NCBI GenBank assembly: GCA_017462035.1
Contig: JAFTRY010000034.1
Coordinates: 20,462 to 84,461, forward strand
Reading direction: 5' to 3'
DNA length: 64,000 nucleotides
From: Clostridia bacterium
GTDB taxonomy: Bacteria > Bacillota > Clostridia > Oscillospirales > CAG-272
The notes below the pieces were generated by a model, which saw only the letters and a list, made by a program, of their open reading frames with translations, searched no databases and had not been told where the DNA came from. Of the stretch, positions 16,876 to 26,150 are shown in pieces. Position 1 is the first letter of the stretch, and every line of letters begins with the position of its first letter. The position numbers and the translations under genes are program-made.

Positions 16876-17673
16876 ATGAAGAAAACAGTAGACGGTCTGA
16901 TTCTGCGCGAAGTCCCGCTGGGGGAATATGACAAGCTGCTGACCGTGTTGACCGCTCGGGATGGACAGGTTTTGATGACGGCGAAGGGAGCCCGCTCTAT
17001 GCATAGTAAGGTGATGCCCGTCTGCCGACTGTTTACCTACGCCAATTTGGAATACTATGAACGAAATGACCGTCGCTGGGTGTCCGGAGGGTCGGTCAAC
17101 GATAGTTTTTTTGGCTTAAATGAGGATCTGGAGGGCTTTTCTTTGGCATCGTATTTGTTACAGGTAGCCACCGAGATTACAGGAGAGGGTGTGCCTGCGG
17201 ATGAGATCCTTCGAATGACTCTGAATACACTTTACCTGATCGAAAAAAAAGGGAAGCCTTATGAGCAGATCAAGGGAGTATATGAGTGGTTTGCGGCAAA
17301 GACCTCCGGCTTTGAGCCCGATCTGAGCGGTTGTGCGGAGTGCCGCTGCGGAGGGGGAGAGGATCTTTGGCTTGACGTGATGAACGGGCATCTGATCTGC
17401 TCCGAATGTCTGCGTAAGCGGGCCGGAAATCTGGCACTTCCCGAGCTTGATGCCTATCAGGCAAGAAATATTCTTCTTCCACTGGATCCCTCCACCCTGG
17501 CGAGCCTACGGTATGTAACCGTCGCGCCCCTGTCGCGTATCTTTGCTTTTTCTCTGACAGAGGAAAGTCTTGCTTGCTTCGGACGGGTAACCGAGACCTA
17601 CCTTTTGAACCATTTGGAACGAAGCTTCGATGCCTTAGAATTTTACCATTCCGTCCGTCAACCAATGAAATAA
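16876..17673 (+). CDS. recO: DNA repair protein RecO
   Basis: A 265-residue recombination mediator that works with RecF and RecR to load RecA on SSB-coated DNA. The N-terminal OB domain starts K-K-T-V-D-G-L-I-L-R-E-V-P-L-G-E-Y-D-K. A zinc site is visible at Cys153, Cys156, Cys175 and Cys178. No clear Shine-Dalgarno precedes ATG 16876. It begins 7 nt after the era stop, so translation probably depends on coupling. An upstream in-frame ATG (16825) would overlap era by 44 nt and add non-family residues. Confidence 0.93.
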   Translation: MKKTVDGLILREVPLGEYDKLLTVLTARDGQVLMTAKGARSMHSKVMPVCRLFTYANLEYYERNDRRWVSGGSVNDSFFGLNEDLEGFSLASYLLQVATEITGEGVPADEILRMTLNTLYLIEKKGKPYEQIKGVYEWFAAKTSGFEPDLSGCAECRCGGGEDLWLDVMNGHLICSECLRKRAGNLALPELDAYQARNILLPLDPSTLASLRYVTVAPLSRIFAFSLTEESLACFGRVTETYLLNHLERSFDALEFYHSVRQPMK

Positions 17674-17693
17674 ACAATTATATAAAGGAACCT

Positions 17694-20078
17694 ATGAACA
17701 TTACAGAAAAAACACTGAAGACTCTGGAATTTGATAAGATTCGGGTCATGCTGGCACAGGCATGCCCCACATCCGGGGCAGCACAGCTTGCGGAGATGCT
17801 TACTCCTGCGGATCATGTGGATCTGGTCCGGAAAAGACAGACTCGCACCACCGATGCCCGCCGTTTGTCGGATGCCAAAGGAATGCCTTCCTTCGGAAGC
17901 GTGACCGAGATGGGGGATATTTGCGAGCGAGCGCAAAAGGGAGCCATTCTGACCCCCAGAGAGTTGATGGATGTGGCAGCTGTCCTTCGGGTTTCCCGAT
18001 CTCTGTTGGATTATATTCACGCTAACCGTCTCTTTCCCACTGTGTTGGACGAGGTGTTTGAGCGGTTGCTTCCAAACCGTCAGTTAGAGGAGCGGATCAC
18101 CCGTTCCATTCTCTCCGAGGATCTCATTGCTGACGAAGCGAGTCCCGCGCTGGCAGATATTCGCCGCAAGATTCGGGTCGCCAACGGACGGATCAAGGAG
18201 ACGCTTGCCAAATACATCAGCGGCGGATACTCCAAATACCTCCAGGACAATCTGGTAACGCAGAGAAATGGACGGTACGTGATCCCGGTAAAGGCGGAAT
18301 GCCGAAATGATGTCAAGGGATTGATCCACGATACCTCCTCCTCGGGTGCTACGATTTTCGTGGAGCCCATGGCGGTGGTAGATGCCAATAACGAGCTGAG
18401 AATGTTGGAATCCAAGGAACAGCATGAGATCGAACGGATCCTCGCGGAGCTTTCGGGAGAGGTGTCGGATATGGCGGCGACCTTATCGCTGAATTACCGA
18501 AACATCACCGAGCTTGCCTTTGTGTTTGGATGCGCCGAGCTGTCACGGCGGATGGACGGCGTGGAGCCCGGGATCACAGAGGAAAGAGTTTGCTGTCTTT
18601 GTCGGGCAAGACATCCCTTGATCGACAAAAAAACGGTGGTGCCGATCTCTCTGGAGCTGGGCAGGGATTACGATACCCTTATTATTACCGGTCCCAATAC
18701 GGGAGGTAAAACGGTTACGCTAAAGACTCTAGGGCTTTTCGCCGCTATGGCGCAATCGGGGCTTCATCTGCCTGCTGAGGAGGGAACCTCCCTTTGCCTT
18801 TTTGAGAAGATTTTGGTGGATCTGGGAGATGAGCAAAGCATAGAGCAGTCCCTGTCTACCTTCTCCGCTCATATGGTCAACATCGTCAATGTGGTTGCCG
18901 AACGAAATAACCGTACTCTTGTTCTCTTCGATGAGCTGGGTGCCGGTACCGATCCTGTAGAGGGGGCGGCTCTGGCTGTGGCGGTGATTGAGGATATGCG
19001 AAGCGCGGGAGCACTTTGCGTGGCGACGACACACTATACCGAGCTGAAAACCTATGCTTTGGATACCGAGGGAGTGTGTAACGCTTCTTGTGAATTTGAC
19101 GTGGAGACTCTTCGCCCTACCTACCGATTGCTCATCGGAACCCCCGGTAAGTCCAACGCCTTTGCGATTTCGGAAAAGTTGGGCTTGCCCACGCGGATCA
19201 TTGAGCGAGCCAATGCTTGCATTGGCGGAGATAATAAACGGCTCGAAAAGGTTTTGGGAGAGCTGGAGGCAAGCAGATTGCAGGCAGAACGCCAGCGTGA
19301 GCAGGCAGAGGAGCTGAGACGGCAGGCGGAGGCTTATCGGGCGGAGACCGACGAGATTGTTGCCAAGCGCCTTGCCGCTTCTGAAAAGGAAGTGGAGCAG
19401 GCGAGACGTAAGGCGCAGAATATGGTGGAAAGTGCCAAGGCGTCCAGCGAGTATATTATGGAGCAAATGGATAGGCTCCGGAAGGCGCGAGAGTCCGAAA
19501 GACTGGGAGAAGAGTTGGCAAAAGCCCGCCGCGAAATCCGAGAGCATTTGCGGAGTCACGGTGATGCTTACGATCCGGTGGAGGTACGGAAGGTAGAAAA
19601 CTACGTGCTTCCGAGAAAATTACGTCGGGGTGACGAGGTTTTGATCGTCAGCTTGGGTAAGAAGGCGACGCTTCTGGAGGATCCTGACCGCTCCGGCAAG
19701 GTGACGGTGCAGGCGGGAATTATTAAGACCAAGGTTGCCCTTGGAGATTTGCAGCTGATCGAGGAAGAGATACAGGTAAAGAGCGGCGGCGTGAAGAAAA
19801 AGGCTGCGGACTATCGTGTTACAGTCAGCCGTGATTTCAAGGATGAGATCCATTTGCGCGGTATGACGGGAGACGAAGCCTGGAATGCTGTGGATAAGTA
19901 CTTTGACGAGGCGCAGATCGCCGGCTTCCATACGGTGCGGTTGGTTCACGGAAAGGGAACAGGGGCTTTGAAGGCGGCACTTTGGAAATACTTGAAGACA
20001 GACCGGCGTGTCGCATCCTTCCGAATCGGTCAATTTGGTGAAGGGGACGGAGGCGTTACGGTCGTAGAGTTGAAATAA
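17694..20078 (+). CDS. mutS2: MutS2 endonuclease/ATPase
   Basis: A 794-residue MutS2. It has MutS-like core and clamp domains, Walker A GPNTGGKT (333-340), the signature D-E-L-G-A-G-T-D-P-x-E-G-A-A-L-A, a long charged coiled coil (about 515-620) and a C-terminal Smr nuclease domain with H-L-R-G-M and H-G-K-G-T-G. MutS2 suppresses recombination, and in B. subtilis it also splits collided ribosomes. AAAGGA eight bases before ATG 17694 sets the start; a longer in-frame reading from 17574 lies within recO and is spurious. It is last in the yqfC-mutS2 run. Confidence 0.95.
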   Translation: MNITEKTLKTLEFDKIRVMLAQACPTSGAAQLAEMLTPADHVDLVRKRQTRTTDARRLSDAKGMPSFGSVTEMGDICERAQKGAILTPRELMDVAAVLRVSRSLLDYIHANRLFPTVLDEVFERLLPNRQLEERITRSILSEDLIADEASPALADIRRKIRVANGRIKETLAKYISGGYSKYLQDNLVTQRNGRYVIPVKAECRNDVKGLIHDTSSSGATIFVEPMAVVDANNELRMLESKEQHEIERILAELSGEVSDMAATLSLNYRNITELAFVFGCAELSRRMDGVEPGITEERVCCLCRARHPLIDKKTVVPISLELGRDYDTLIITGPNTGGKTVTLKTLGLFAAMAQSGLHLPAEEGTSLCLFEKILVDLGDEQSIEQSLSTFSAHMVNIVNVVAERNNRTLVLFDELGAGTDPVEGAALAVAVIEDMRSAGALCVATTHYTELKTYALDTEGVCNASCEFDVETLRPTYRLLIGTPGKSNAFAISEKLGLPTRIIERANACIGGDNKRLEKVLGELEASRLQAERQREQAEELRRQAEAYRAETDEIVAKRLAASEKEVEQARRKAQNMVESAKASSEYIMEQMDRLRKARESERLGEELAKARREIREHLRSHGDAYDPVEVRKVENYVLPRKLRRGDEVLIVSLGKKATLLEDPDRSGKVTVQAGIIKTKVALGDLQLIEEEIQVKSGGVKKKAADYRVTVSRDFKDEIHLRGMTGDEAWNAVDKYFDEAQIAGFHTVRLVHGKGTGALKAALWKYLKTDRRVASFRIGQFGEGDGGVTVVELK

Positions 20079-20096
20079 AGGGAGGGGAACTTTTAC

Positions 20097-20108
20097 ATGC
20101 CGGCATGC
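20097..20108. repeat. 12-bp perfect palindrome after mutS2
   Basis: CATGCCGGCATG lies 18 bp after the mutS2 stop with A- and T-rich flanks (CTTTT and AAAAAG). It could be a weak terminator stem, but no proper U tract follows. Confidence 0.35.
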
Positions 20109-20199
20109 ATAAAAAGCACAAGGTTTCAAGCTTTTGTTTCCTTTCGTTTATGCAAAGTTCTGTTTCACGGTTTTTTGACAAAAAAATTGCAAAAATTGC

Positions 20200-20228
20200 T
20201 TGTCTATTGAAGGAAACTGTGGTATAAT
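20200..20228 (+). promoter_or_regulatory. Sigma-A promoter of the PRPP synthetase gene
   Basis: TTGTCT at 20200-20205, 17-bp spacer, TATAAT at 20223-20228. Confidence 0.7.
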
Positions 20229-20287
20229 GGTACTGTCAAGTGGCATCCCAAAATTATGAATAATAAACAGTCGGAGGAAAATCGCTT

Positions 20288-21433
20288 ATGAAGGAATCAC
20301 AGTATGCAGAACTGAGTGTCATCGGTATGAAGGGCTGCGAGGAGTTTGCCGCGCAGGTAGACTACTACTTGAAGGAATGGCGTCGCCACGGCGGTGAGGA
20401 TTCGTTCCTGGTCAAGGCAGACTGTCCCCGTTTTGGTACCGGTGAGGCAAAGGCTTTGTTGCATGAGTCTCTGCGCGGACACGATCTCTACATTATTTGT
20501 GACGCATTCAACTACGGAGTAACCTATAAGATGTACGGTCAGGAGGTTCCCATGAGCCCCGATGACCATTACGCGGACCTGAAGCGCATTATTGCCGCGG
20601 CGGGAGGCAAGGCAAGACGTGTGACCGTGATCATGCCTATGCTCTACGAGGGCAGACAGCATAAGAGAACGGGCAGAGAGTCCTTGGACTGCGCGTACAT
20701 GCTCCAAGAGCTGGTGCAGATGGGTGTATCCAATATTATTACCTTTGACGCTCATGACCCCAGAGTTCAGAATGCGATTCCTCTTTCCGGCTTTGACGAT
20801 GTAAAGCCCACCTACCAGATGATCAAAGCGCTGGTTAAAAATGTTCCCGATATTTCCCTGGACAAAGAAGACCTGATGATCATTTCTCCCGACGAGGGCG
20901 CAATGGGGCGTTGTATGTACTTCTCCTCCGTGCTGGGTCTGGATATCGGTATGTTCTATAAGCGCCGCAACTATTCTATCGTGGTAAACGGTAAGAATCC
21001 CATTGAGGCGCACGAGTATTTGGGTAAGGATCTGACCGGCAAGGACGTGATCATTATTGACGATATGATCTCCTCCGGCGAATCTCTGATTGACGTAGCA
21101 TCTCAGATCAAGGAAAAGGGAGCAAAGAGAGTCTTTGCCTTCACTACCTTTGGTCTGTTTACCGACGGTCTCTCTAAGTTCGATAAGGCTCACGCCGACG
21201 GCGTATTTGATAAGATATTTACTACCAATTTGGTTTACCGCAGACCTGAGCTCTTTACCAGGGATTGGTACGTAGAGGTCAATATGTGTAAGTACGTTTC
21301 TTACCTGATCGATACGTTGAATCACGACGAGACCATCAGTGAGCTGTTGAATCCTGTGAAGAGAATCCATAAGCTGGTTGAAAAACACAAGAAGGGTCAG
21401 ACCACACAGATTTCCATGACGTTTGATCAGTGA
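20288..21433 (+). CDS. prs: Ribose-phosphate pyrophosphokinase
   Basis: A 381-residue PRPP synthetase: ribose 5-phosphate plus ATP gives PRPP for nucleotide, His, Trp and NAD synthesis. The PRPP loop D-V-I-I-I-D-D-M-I-S-S-G-E-S (253-266) and the F-D-A-H-D catalytic-flexible-loop neighbour are clear. It is about 65 residues longer than the classical 315-residue enzyme and belongs to the divergent form common in Clostridia. GGAGG precedes the ATG, and it has its own promoter and terminator. Confidence 0.9.
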   Translation: MKESQYAELSVIGMKGCEEFAAQVDYYLKEWRRHGGEDSFLVKADCPRFGTGEAKALLHESLRGHDLYIICDAFNYGVTYKMYGQEVPMSPDDHYADLKRIIAAAGGKARRVTVIMPMLYEGRQHKRTGRESLDCAYMLQELVQMGVSNIITFDAHDPRVQNAIPLSGFDDVKPTYQMIKALVKNVPDISLDKEDLMIISPDEGAMGRCMYFSSVLGLDIGMFYKRRNYSIVVNGKNPIEAHEYLGKDLTGKDVIIIDDMISSGESLIDVASQIKEKGAKRVFAFTTFGLFTDGLSKFDKAHADGVFDKIFTTNLVYRRPELFTRDWYVEVNMCKYVSYLIDTLNHDETISELLNPVKRIHKLVEKHKKGQTTQISMTFDQ

Positions 21434-21436
21434 GAA

Positions 21437-21511
21437 TCACGCGCGCTTTCTCTGTCGCGTGATAAAAAATTGAAACAAAAAACCGCAGAAGATGACGCTT
21501 CTGCGGTTTTT
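21437..21511 (+). terminator. Two tandem hairpins ending prs transcription
   Basis: ATCACGCG (from 21437) pairs with CGCGTGAT. A canonical terminator then follows: AAACCGCAGAAG pairs with CTTCTGCGGTTTTT, ending at 21511. Confidence 0.88.
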
Positions 21512-21613
21512 GCGTGATAGCAAGGGAATCGGCTTGCCCGGCGAGGGGGTGTTCCTGAAAAAACGGCGGGAAGAGGGGGACTTGCGGTATTCACTTGAAT
21601 TTTATTTGTCTAA

Positions 21614-21642
21614 TTGACAAAGCTCTGAAAATATGGTATGCT
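21614..21642 (+). promoter_or_regulatory. Sigma-A promoter of the phosphoesterase gene
   Basis: TTGACA at 21614-21619, 17-bp spacer, TATGCT at 21637-21642. Confidence 0.7.
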
Positions 21643-21682
21643 AATATCGTAGTATTTCTCATATAAGGTTAGAGGTAGGAGT

Positions 21683-22939
21683 ATGAAAAAGAAACTTGTG
21701 GCAGTGATCTGCCTTGTGGCTATGTTGCTGACCTCCGTGGCGGCAAGTGTCATTCCCGCGTCTGCCGCCGACAGCGATTGGATCGATAGAGACCCGGTGG
21801 ACAATGTGGACTACTCATTCGCCGTCCTGGGAGATATTCAGACAATTACATACAGTGACACGAAGCTGGGAACAAAATACCTTTCGAATACGATCACATG
21901 GCTCCTCGACAACAAGGAAAGCCGAAACATTCAATATGTTTTCGGACTGGGAGATACGGTGGAAACACTAACAACCTATCCGGAATCCTTCCGAAATCCT
22001 TTGGAGTGGGATGTAGCGTCTGCGCAGTTCAATCGCCTCAACGGAACGATCAATTATTCTGTGGTGCGCGGGAATCATGATGACGAGGCAGGTTATCACG
22101 AACACATCTGCACAAAGGAATACAAAAGTCAGATGGACGGTTTCTTCTTTGATCCCTCCAAGCCGGTGACGCTGGGTAACTCGATGTCTAACTCCTATCG
22201 CAAGATAGAAATCGGGAATCACAAGTACCTGATGCTCAACTTGGACTTCCGCGCAACTCCGGAGGTCATTAACTGGGCAAACGACGTCATATATAAAAAC
22301 TATCAATATAAGGTGATCGTTTCCATTCATGCTTATCTCGACTCAAAGGGAGCCTTATATCAGGACAAGATTGGCTCTTCTAACGTAGACGATACGGTGC
22401 TGGAGTGGTTGTCCTTTGACGGAGAGTACCTGTGGGACAACCTATTCTCCCGGCATGACAACGTATTTATGGTGCTTTGCGGTCATGTAGGAATAACGGA
22501 TCCGATTATCCAGACACGTACGGGTAATGACGGCAACGAGGTGATCGAGATTCTCGTTGACCCCCAATCCTACGACAAAAAGGATCCCAGCGGATTCCTG
22601 CTTATGCTCAATTTTACAGAGGGCGGAAGCAAGATCGAATTTGAGTATTTCTCTCCCACCAAGGGTAAGTATTTCAAGAGTAAGAATCAAATTTCTATGA
22701 CACTTCCCGATGGATTGCTTCCCGAGTACGTTTCAACACCTGTATCCGTGGAAACCGAAGGAACCACGGAGCCACTCACTACGGAGTCGGTCGATACGGC
22801 AGAGGACACCGCCGGAGCTTCTGTTGAGAAGAAAGAGAATCCATACGTGTCCGTGATCGGAATATCCCTTGTGCTATCCGTTGTTGTTGTGGCAGTTATT
22901 GTATGTCTCATTATCATGAGATCTAAGAAAAAAGAATAA
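21683..22939 (+). CDS. Secreted, membrane-anchored calcineurin-like phosphoesterase
   Basis: A 418-residue extracellular metallophosphoesterase. It has a Sec signal peptide (cleavage expected after A-S-A near residue 28) and the phosphoesterase motifs G-D (50-51), G-D-T-V-E (90-94), G-N-H-D-D (130-134), a later S-I-H-A and C-G-H. A Thr/Glu-rich spacer (about 350-385) precedes a C-terminal membrane segment and a K-K-K-E tail. The layout is a catalytic head tethered outside the cell. GD-x-V-E in place of GD-x-x-D is a small departure in motif II. The substrate is unknown. It is a single-gene unit with its own promoter and terminator. Confidence 0.82.
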   Translation: MKKKLVAVICLVAMLLTSVAASVIPASAADSDWIDRDPVDNVDYSFAVLGDIQTITYSDTKLGTKYLSNTITWLLDNKESRNIQYVFGLGDTVETLTTYPESFRNPLEWDVASAQFNRLNGTINYSVVRGNHDDEAGYHEHICTKEYKSQMDGFFFDPSKPVTLGNSMSNSYRKIEIGNHKYLMLNLDFRATPEVINWANDVIYKNYQYKVIVSIHAYLDSKGALYQDKIGSSNVDDTVLEWLSFDGEYLWDNLFSRHDNVFMVLCGHVGITDPIIQTRTGNDGNEVIEILVDPQSYDKKDPSGFLLMLNFTEGGSKIEFEYFSPTKGKYFKSKNQISMTLPDGLLPEYVSTPVSVETEGTTEPLTTESVDTAEDTAGASVEKKENPYVSVIGISLVLSVVVVAVIVCLIIMRSKKKE

Positions 22940-22946
22940 ATAGCAT

Positions 22947-22998
22947 AGAGCCGCATGGCGTGATACCCTGAATGGGGCATCACGCCATGCGGCTCTTT
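22947..22998. terminator. Strong bidirectional terminator between phosphoesterase and malQ
   Basis: AGAGCCGCATGGCGTGAT (22947-22964) pairs perfectly over 18 bp with 22979-22996, then TTTTA. It serves the rightward gene and, given its symmetry, possibly leftward malQ. Confidence 0.85.
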
Positions 22999-23029
22999 TA
23001 TGATCGGAGTTGCGGCGAACCGTGGGGAG

Positions 23030-24469
23030 TTAGAATCTTCCGTACAGCTCGTTGTAGAAGCGGAATTTTTCGGTATTTACCGCCGCCAGCTGCTCTCTGG
23101 TGATGCGGTATGCCCAGTTGTTTGTGGCGGTACCCGGGGTGTTCATTCGGGTATCCGCACCGTAGGCGAAGATATCTTGAATGGGAAAAACCACCGTGTC
23201 CGCGTGGCTTGCCATGAGGGTCTTCATAATCATTTCACAGCCATCGCGCCAATCTTCCTTTTGGCAATTACAGTAGGACATGAGACGTGCCCGACTTTCG
23301 GGGGACATCTCCCAAATATAGCCCAAAAGGGTATTGTTGTCGTGGGTGCCGCTGTATGCCACACAATTTTTCGGGTAATTGTGGGGCAGATGCGGTGACT
23401 CTGTGTCTCCGAGAAAAGCGAATTGTAAAACCCGCATGCCGGGGAATTTACTGTGCCGAAGCAGAGCCTCGACACCGGGGGTGATATCTCCCAGATCTTC
23501 CGCAATGATCAGACGGTCTCCGGCGATCTCACGAATTTTGTCTATGAGAGGGCGTCCGGGACCCCGTACCCATTTTCCTTCCTTGGCGGTTTTCGCGGAG
23601 GCAGGAATACTCCAGTATGCCTCCAGACCTCGGAAATGATCCATACGGATCCCGTCAAATAGAGTCAGCATATATTCAATGCGGCGGCTCCACCAGGCGT
23701 AACCGTCGGATCTCATCTGCTTCCAGTTGTACAGAGGATTGCCCCAAAGCTGTCCGTCCTCGGAAAAATAGTCGGGGGGTACACCTGCCACCTTGGTAGG
23801 ACGTAGATTTTTGTCTAATTGGAATTGCTCCGGATTCGCCCATACGTCACAGCTGTCCAGCGCGACGTAGATGGGAATGTCACCAATGATCTGGATTCCG
23901 CGTTTGTTGGCGTATCGTTTGACCTCCATCCACTGATGGAAAAATTCATGTTGGATCCATTGCCAGAAGAAGAGCTCCTCTGGCTCCGGCATCTGCTCCG
24001 TCCAATCATGCCAGGGGCGATCTTGGTTCTTTTGACAAAGCGCGAGAAATTCTGCCGCTTTGGCAAGCTCGGGAAATTCCTCCAGCCACTTTTGTATGTC
24101 TTCCCGCTCTCCGTCAGAGATTCGGGAGGCGGCAAGACGCAAAAGGGGCAACCGCTCCTTTTCCAGGCGGGAATATTCGCAGAGATAGGGGGATTGTTGC
24201 TCTGCCTGCTTCAATTCTCCATAGGTGAGGAGCCCTCGTTGGGCGAGGGTGGGAAGATCAATAAACAGCGGATTTCCGCCAAAGGCAGAATAGGATTTGT
24301 AAGGCGAGTGGCAGTCGTCAGCCATGCAGAAGGGGAGGACCTGCCAGTAAGTAAAGCCGCCCTTCGCGAGAAAATCTACAAATTCTTTGGATTCCTTGCC
24401 AAAGGAACCGATGGAATAGTTGCCGTATAGGGAAGAAAGGTGCATGAGTACACCGCTTGCTCGTTTCAT
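23030..24469 (-). CDS. malQ: 4-alpha-glucanotransferase (GH77, amylomaltase)
   Basis: A 479-residue GH77 enzyme that transfers alpha-1,4-glucan segments, releasing glucose from maltodextrins. The three catalytic acids are in place: nucleophile Asp277 (R-M-D-H-F), acid/base Glu324 (I-I-A-E-D) and Asp377 (G-T-H-D-N-N-T). The N-terminus R-A-S-G-V-L-M-H-L-S-S-L and P-Y-K-S-Y-S-A-F-G-G-N-P are standard. GGAGGT five bases before ATG 24469 sets the start. No other maltodextrin gene is nearby, so it stands alone. Confidence 0.94.
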   Translation of the reverse strand: MKRASGVLMHLSSLYGNYSIGSFGKESKEFVDFLAKGGFTYWQVLPFCMADDCHSPYKSYSAFGGNPLFIDLPTLAQRGLLTYGELKQAEQQSPYLCEYSRLEKERLPLLRLAASRISDGEREDIQKWLEEFPELAKAAEFLALCQKNQDRPWHDWTEQMPEPEELFFWQWIQHEFFHQWMEVKRYANKRGIQIIGDIPIYVALDSCDVWANPEQFQLDKNLRPTKVAGVPPDYFSEDGQLWGNPLYNWKQMRSDGYAWWSRRIEYMLTLFDGIRMDHFRGLEAYWSIPASAKTAKEGKWVRGPGRPLIDKIREIAGDRLIIAEDLGDITPGVEALLRHSKFPGMRVLQFAFLGDTESPHLPHNYPKNCVAYSGTHDNNTLLGYIWEMSPESRARLMSYCNCQKEDWRDGCEMIMKTLMASHADTVVFPIQDIFAYGADTRMNTPGTATNNWAYRITREQLAAVNTEKFRFYNELYGRF

Positions 24470-24617
24470 AATAACCTCCGAAAACCGTTCGGTATCCACA
24501 GGATTATTATAACATAAGAAGGAGAAAAATTCAAGATACTATCTCAATAAAAAAGGAGACACAAAGGCTATCTTCTATAAAGCAGGACGTTCTATGAAAA
24601 AAGGACGGAGATACCTT

Positions 24618-24642
24618 GCAAAGTAATAACGTGTTACTTTTT
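24618..24642. terminator. Possible small hairpin between malQ and the XRE gene
   Basis: AAGTAA and TTACTT form a short stem followed by T residues on the rightward strand. It is weak, and no rightward gene precedes it. Confidence 0.3.
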
Positions 24643-24670
24643 TAATGTACTGCCGTGTATCCCTTCGTGG

Positions 24671-25459
24671 TCACAGCTGTTCTTTTATATAAGATATTTG
24701 CTTTTTGAAATATTTTCTCTCTGAATCCCATGTTTGGCTTGCCTCTAAGAGGTCAAGAATCCCTATGGCTTTCTCGTATTCCTTTAATGCTACCTTCATA
24801 TCTCCGTTTTCAATATGACATTCCGCAACACGAGATTGCATTTCAATCAAATTGCTTAGCGAAACTCCCTTTTGGGTTTGCGCAGCCTTCATTTTTTCTT
24901 CACCGCTCAAAATATATGCCATTTCGGATAAACGAGAAAAATAGATTTCCGGAATTTGCTCAAGTGCCGAGCGGGCACTACCTATATCCCCCTTGGCTTT
25001 ATATGCGTATGCCAAGAAGCGCAAAGCGTCATATTTTGTGGAATTGTCCTTTGTAACGTCAATAACTCTTAATGCGATATCGATCGTTTTATCCGGTTCT
25101 TTCCAATAGTTGATCAAATACAGCATGTTGCATAGCAAAATATCGTTGTTTGGGAATTTTTTTAATCCTTCTTCAATGATTTTGCGACCTTCTTCTTGAT
25201 CTTTCTCACGGTATTTGACGGTTTTTCTTGCGATAGAAAGAACCTCGCTTTTTATTTTCTCAAGGTTATAATCAAAAAGATCATCCAAAGATACGCCAAA
25301 ATAGCCTGCTAAGACAGGTGCCAAGGTAATGTCGGGCAGGGAGATATTATTTTCCCATTTGCTTACAGCTTGAAAAGAAACTCCGATCACATCTGCAAGC
25401 TGTTCCTGCGTGATCCCCCGTTGCTTTCTTAATTCCTTAATTTTATTTCCGATATTCAT
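24671..25459 (-). CDS. XRE-family regulator with TPR-like C-terminus
   Basis: A 262-residue protein. Residues 1-60 are an XRE helix-turn-helix (I-K-E-L-R-K-Q-R-G-I-T-Q-E-Q-L-A-D-V-I-G-V-S, then Q-A-V-S-K-W-E-N). The rest is helical with tetratricopeptide-like repeats, a layout used by peptide- or stress-responsive regulators. GGAGGT before ATG 25459 sets the start; an in-frame codon at 25483 is less likely. The gene is visibly richer in A and T than its neighbours, suggesting recent acquisition. No obvious target gene is adjacent. Confidence 0.82.
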   Translation of the reverse strand: MNIGNKIKELRKQRGITQEQLADVIGVSFQAVSKWENNISLPDITLAPVLAGYFGVSLDDLFDYNLEKIKSEVLSIARKTVKYREKDQEEGRKIIEEGLKKFPNNDILLCNMLYLINYWKEPDKTIDIALRVIDVTKDNSTKYDALRFLAYAYKAKGDIGSARSALEQIPEIYFSRLSEMAYILSGEEKMKAAQTQKGVSLSNLIEMQSRVAECHIENGDMKVALKEYEKAIGILDLLEASQTWDSERKYFKKQISYIKEQL

Positions 25460-25554
25460 GGTGATACCTCCAAAAATGATCAAAGCGGCGCCTGCTCCGT
25501 GTGTATATTATAGCATGGATTAGTTCTGGTTGCAATAACTGCTTAAACGAGATT

Positions 25555-25610
25555 TTTCAACCATAGGTTGAAAGCAAAAAACACATCATCGATGCAGATG
25601 ATGCGTTTTT
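25555..25610. terminator. Hairpin pair between the XRE gene and the zinc-ribbon gene
   Basis: TTTCAACC-ATA-GGTTGAAA (25555-25573) is a perfect stem. AAAAACACATCATC (25577-25590) pairs with GATGATGCGTTTTT (25597-25610) with one mismatch and works as a terminator in either direction. It most likely ends the leftward ABC and zinc-ribbon transcript. Confidence 0.75.
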
Positions 25611-25635
25611 ATGGTAGACAAACTAAGTTTTTTAA

Positions 25636-26061
25636 TTACCCTTTGACCTGAAACCGTTCACGGCAACGGGGGCAGACTACGGAATGCTTCCCCTTTGCCT
25701 TGGGGAGACGGAGCACCGCATGACACTTGGGACATTTGCGGTAGACGTGGGTCTTGCGGTCACGGAAGCGATTGCGCAATAGCTTGAAAAATCCGCAAAA
25801 TCTTTCGTTTTCCCGTCTGCGTTTGAGAATGTTGCGAGAGAACATTCGGAAGAAGATCAGAGCGATGAGAACGCCGGTCAGCAATACGTAACACAAAGTG
25901 AGGATCCCGTTGGTCTTGGTGGCGGTAGAGGGAATAAACAGGGAGACGATCGAATAGATCAGAACCACCGCTACGTAGCATCCAAGGAGAACCTTGTTCA
26001 AAGTATCGGTTCCATAGCGTCCGTACATCAATCGGTACATTTTATTTTTAAATTTTCCCAT
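25636..26061 (-). CDS. Zinc-ribbon membrane protein of unknown function
   Basis: A 141-residue protein with two membrane segments (about 24-44 and 52-72), a basic connector and a C-terminal zinc ribbon with Cys110, Cys113, Cys130 and Cys133 (C-P-K-C and C-P-R-C). It is not a family with a known role. No convincing ribosome site is visible for ATG 26061 or for the next in-frame ATG (26040). It follows the large ABC protein by about 90 nt on the same strand, separated by a GC-rich hairpin, so it may be co-transcribed. Confidence 0.6.
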   Translation of the reverse strand: MGKFKNKMYRLMYGRYGTDTLNKVLLGCYVAVVLIYSIVSLFIPSTATKTNGILTLCYVLLTGVLIALIFFRMFSRNILKRRRENERFCGFFKLLRNRFRDRKTHVYRKCPKCHAVLRLPKAKGKHSVVCPRCRERFQVKG

Positions 26062-26077
26062 TAAAAGTATTCGCTAT

Positions 26078-26103
26078 GCCGCCGACGCAAATGCGTCGGC
26101 GGC
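26078..26103. repeat. GC-rich perfect palindrome
   Basis: GCCGCCGACGCA (26078-26089) and TGCGTCGGCGGC (26092-26103) form a 12-bp stem with a 2-nt loop between the ABC gene and the zinc-ribbon gene. It lacks a U tract and may limit read-through or protect the mRNA 3' end. Confidence 0.45.
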
Positions 26104-26150
26104 AACCTTTCTGTTTGTAAACTGTAATTTGTTCGAGACGGAAATACGCC

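Noticed and set aside
20297..21388. A 363-codon open frame on the minus strand across prs
   Set aside because: It is the antisense shadow of the PRPP synthetase, has no family resemblance and no ribosome site.
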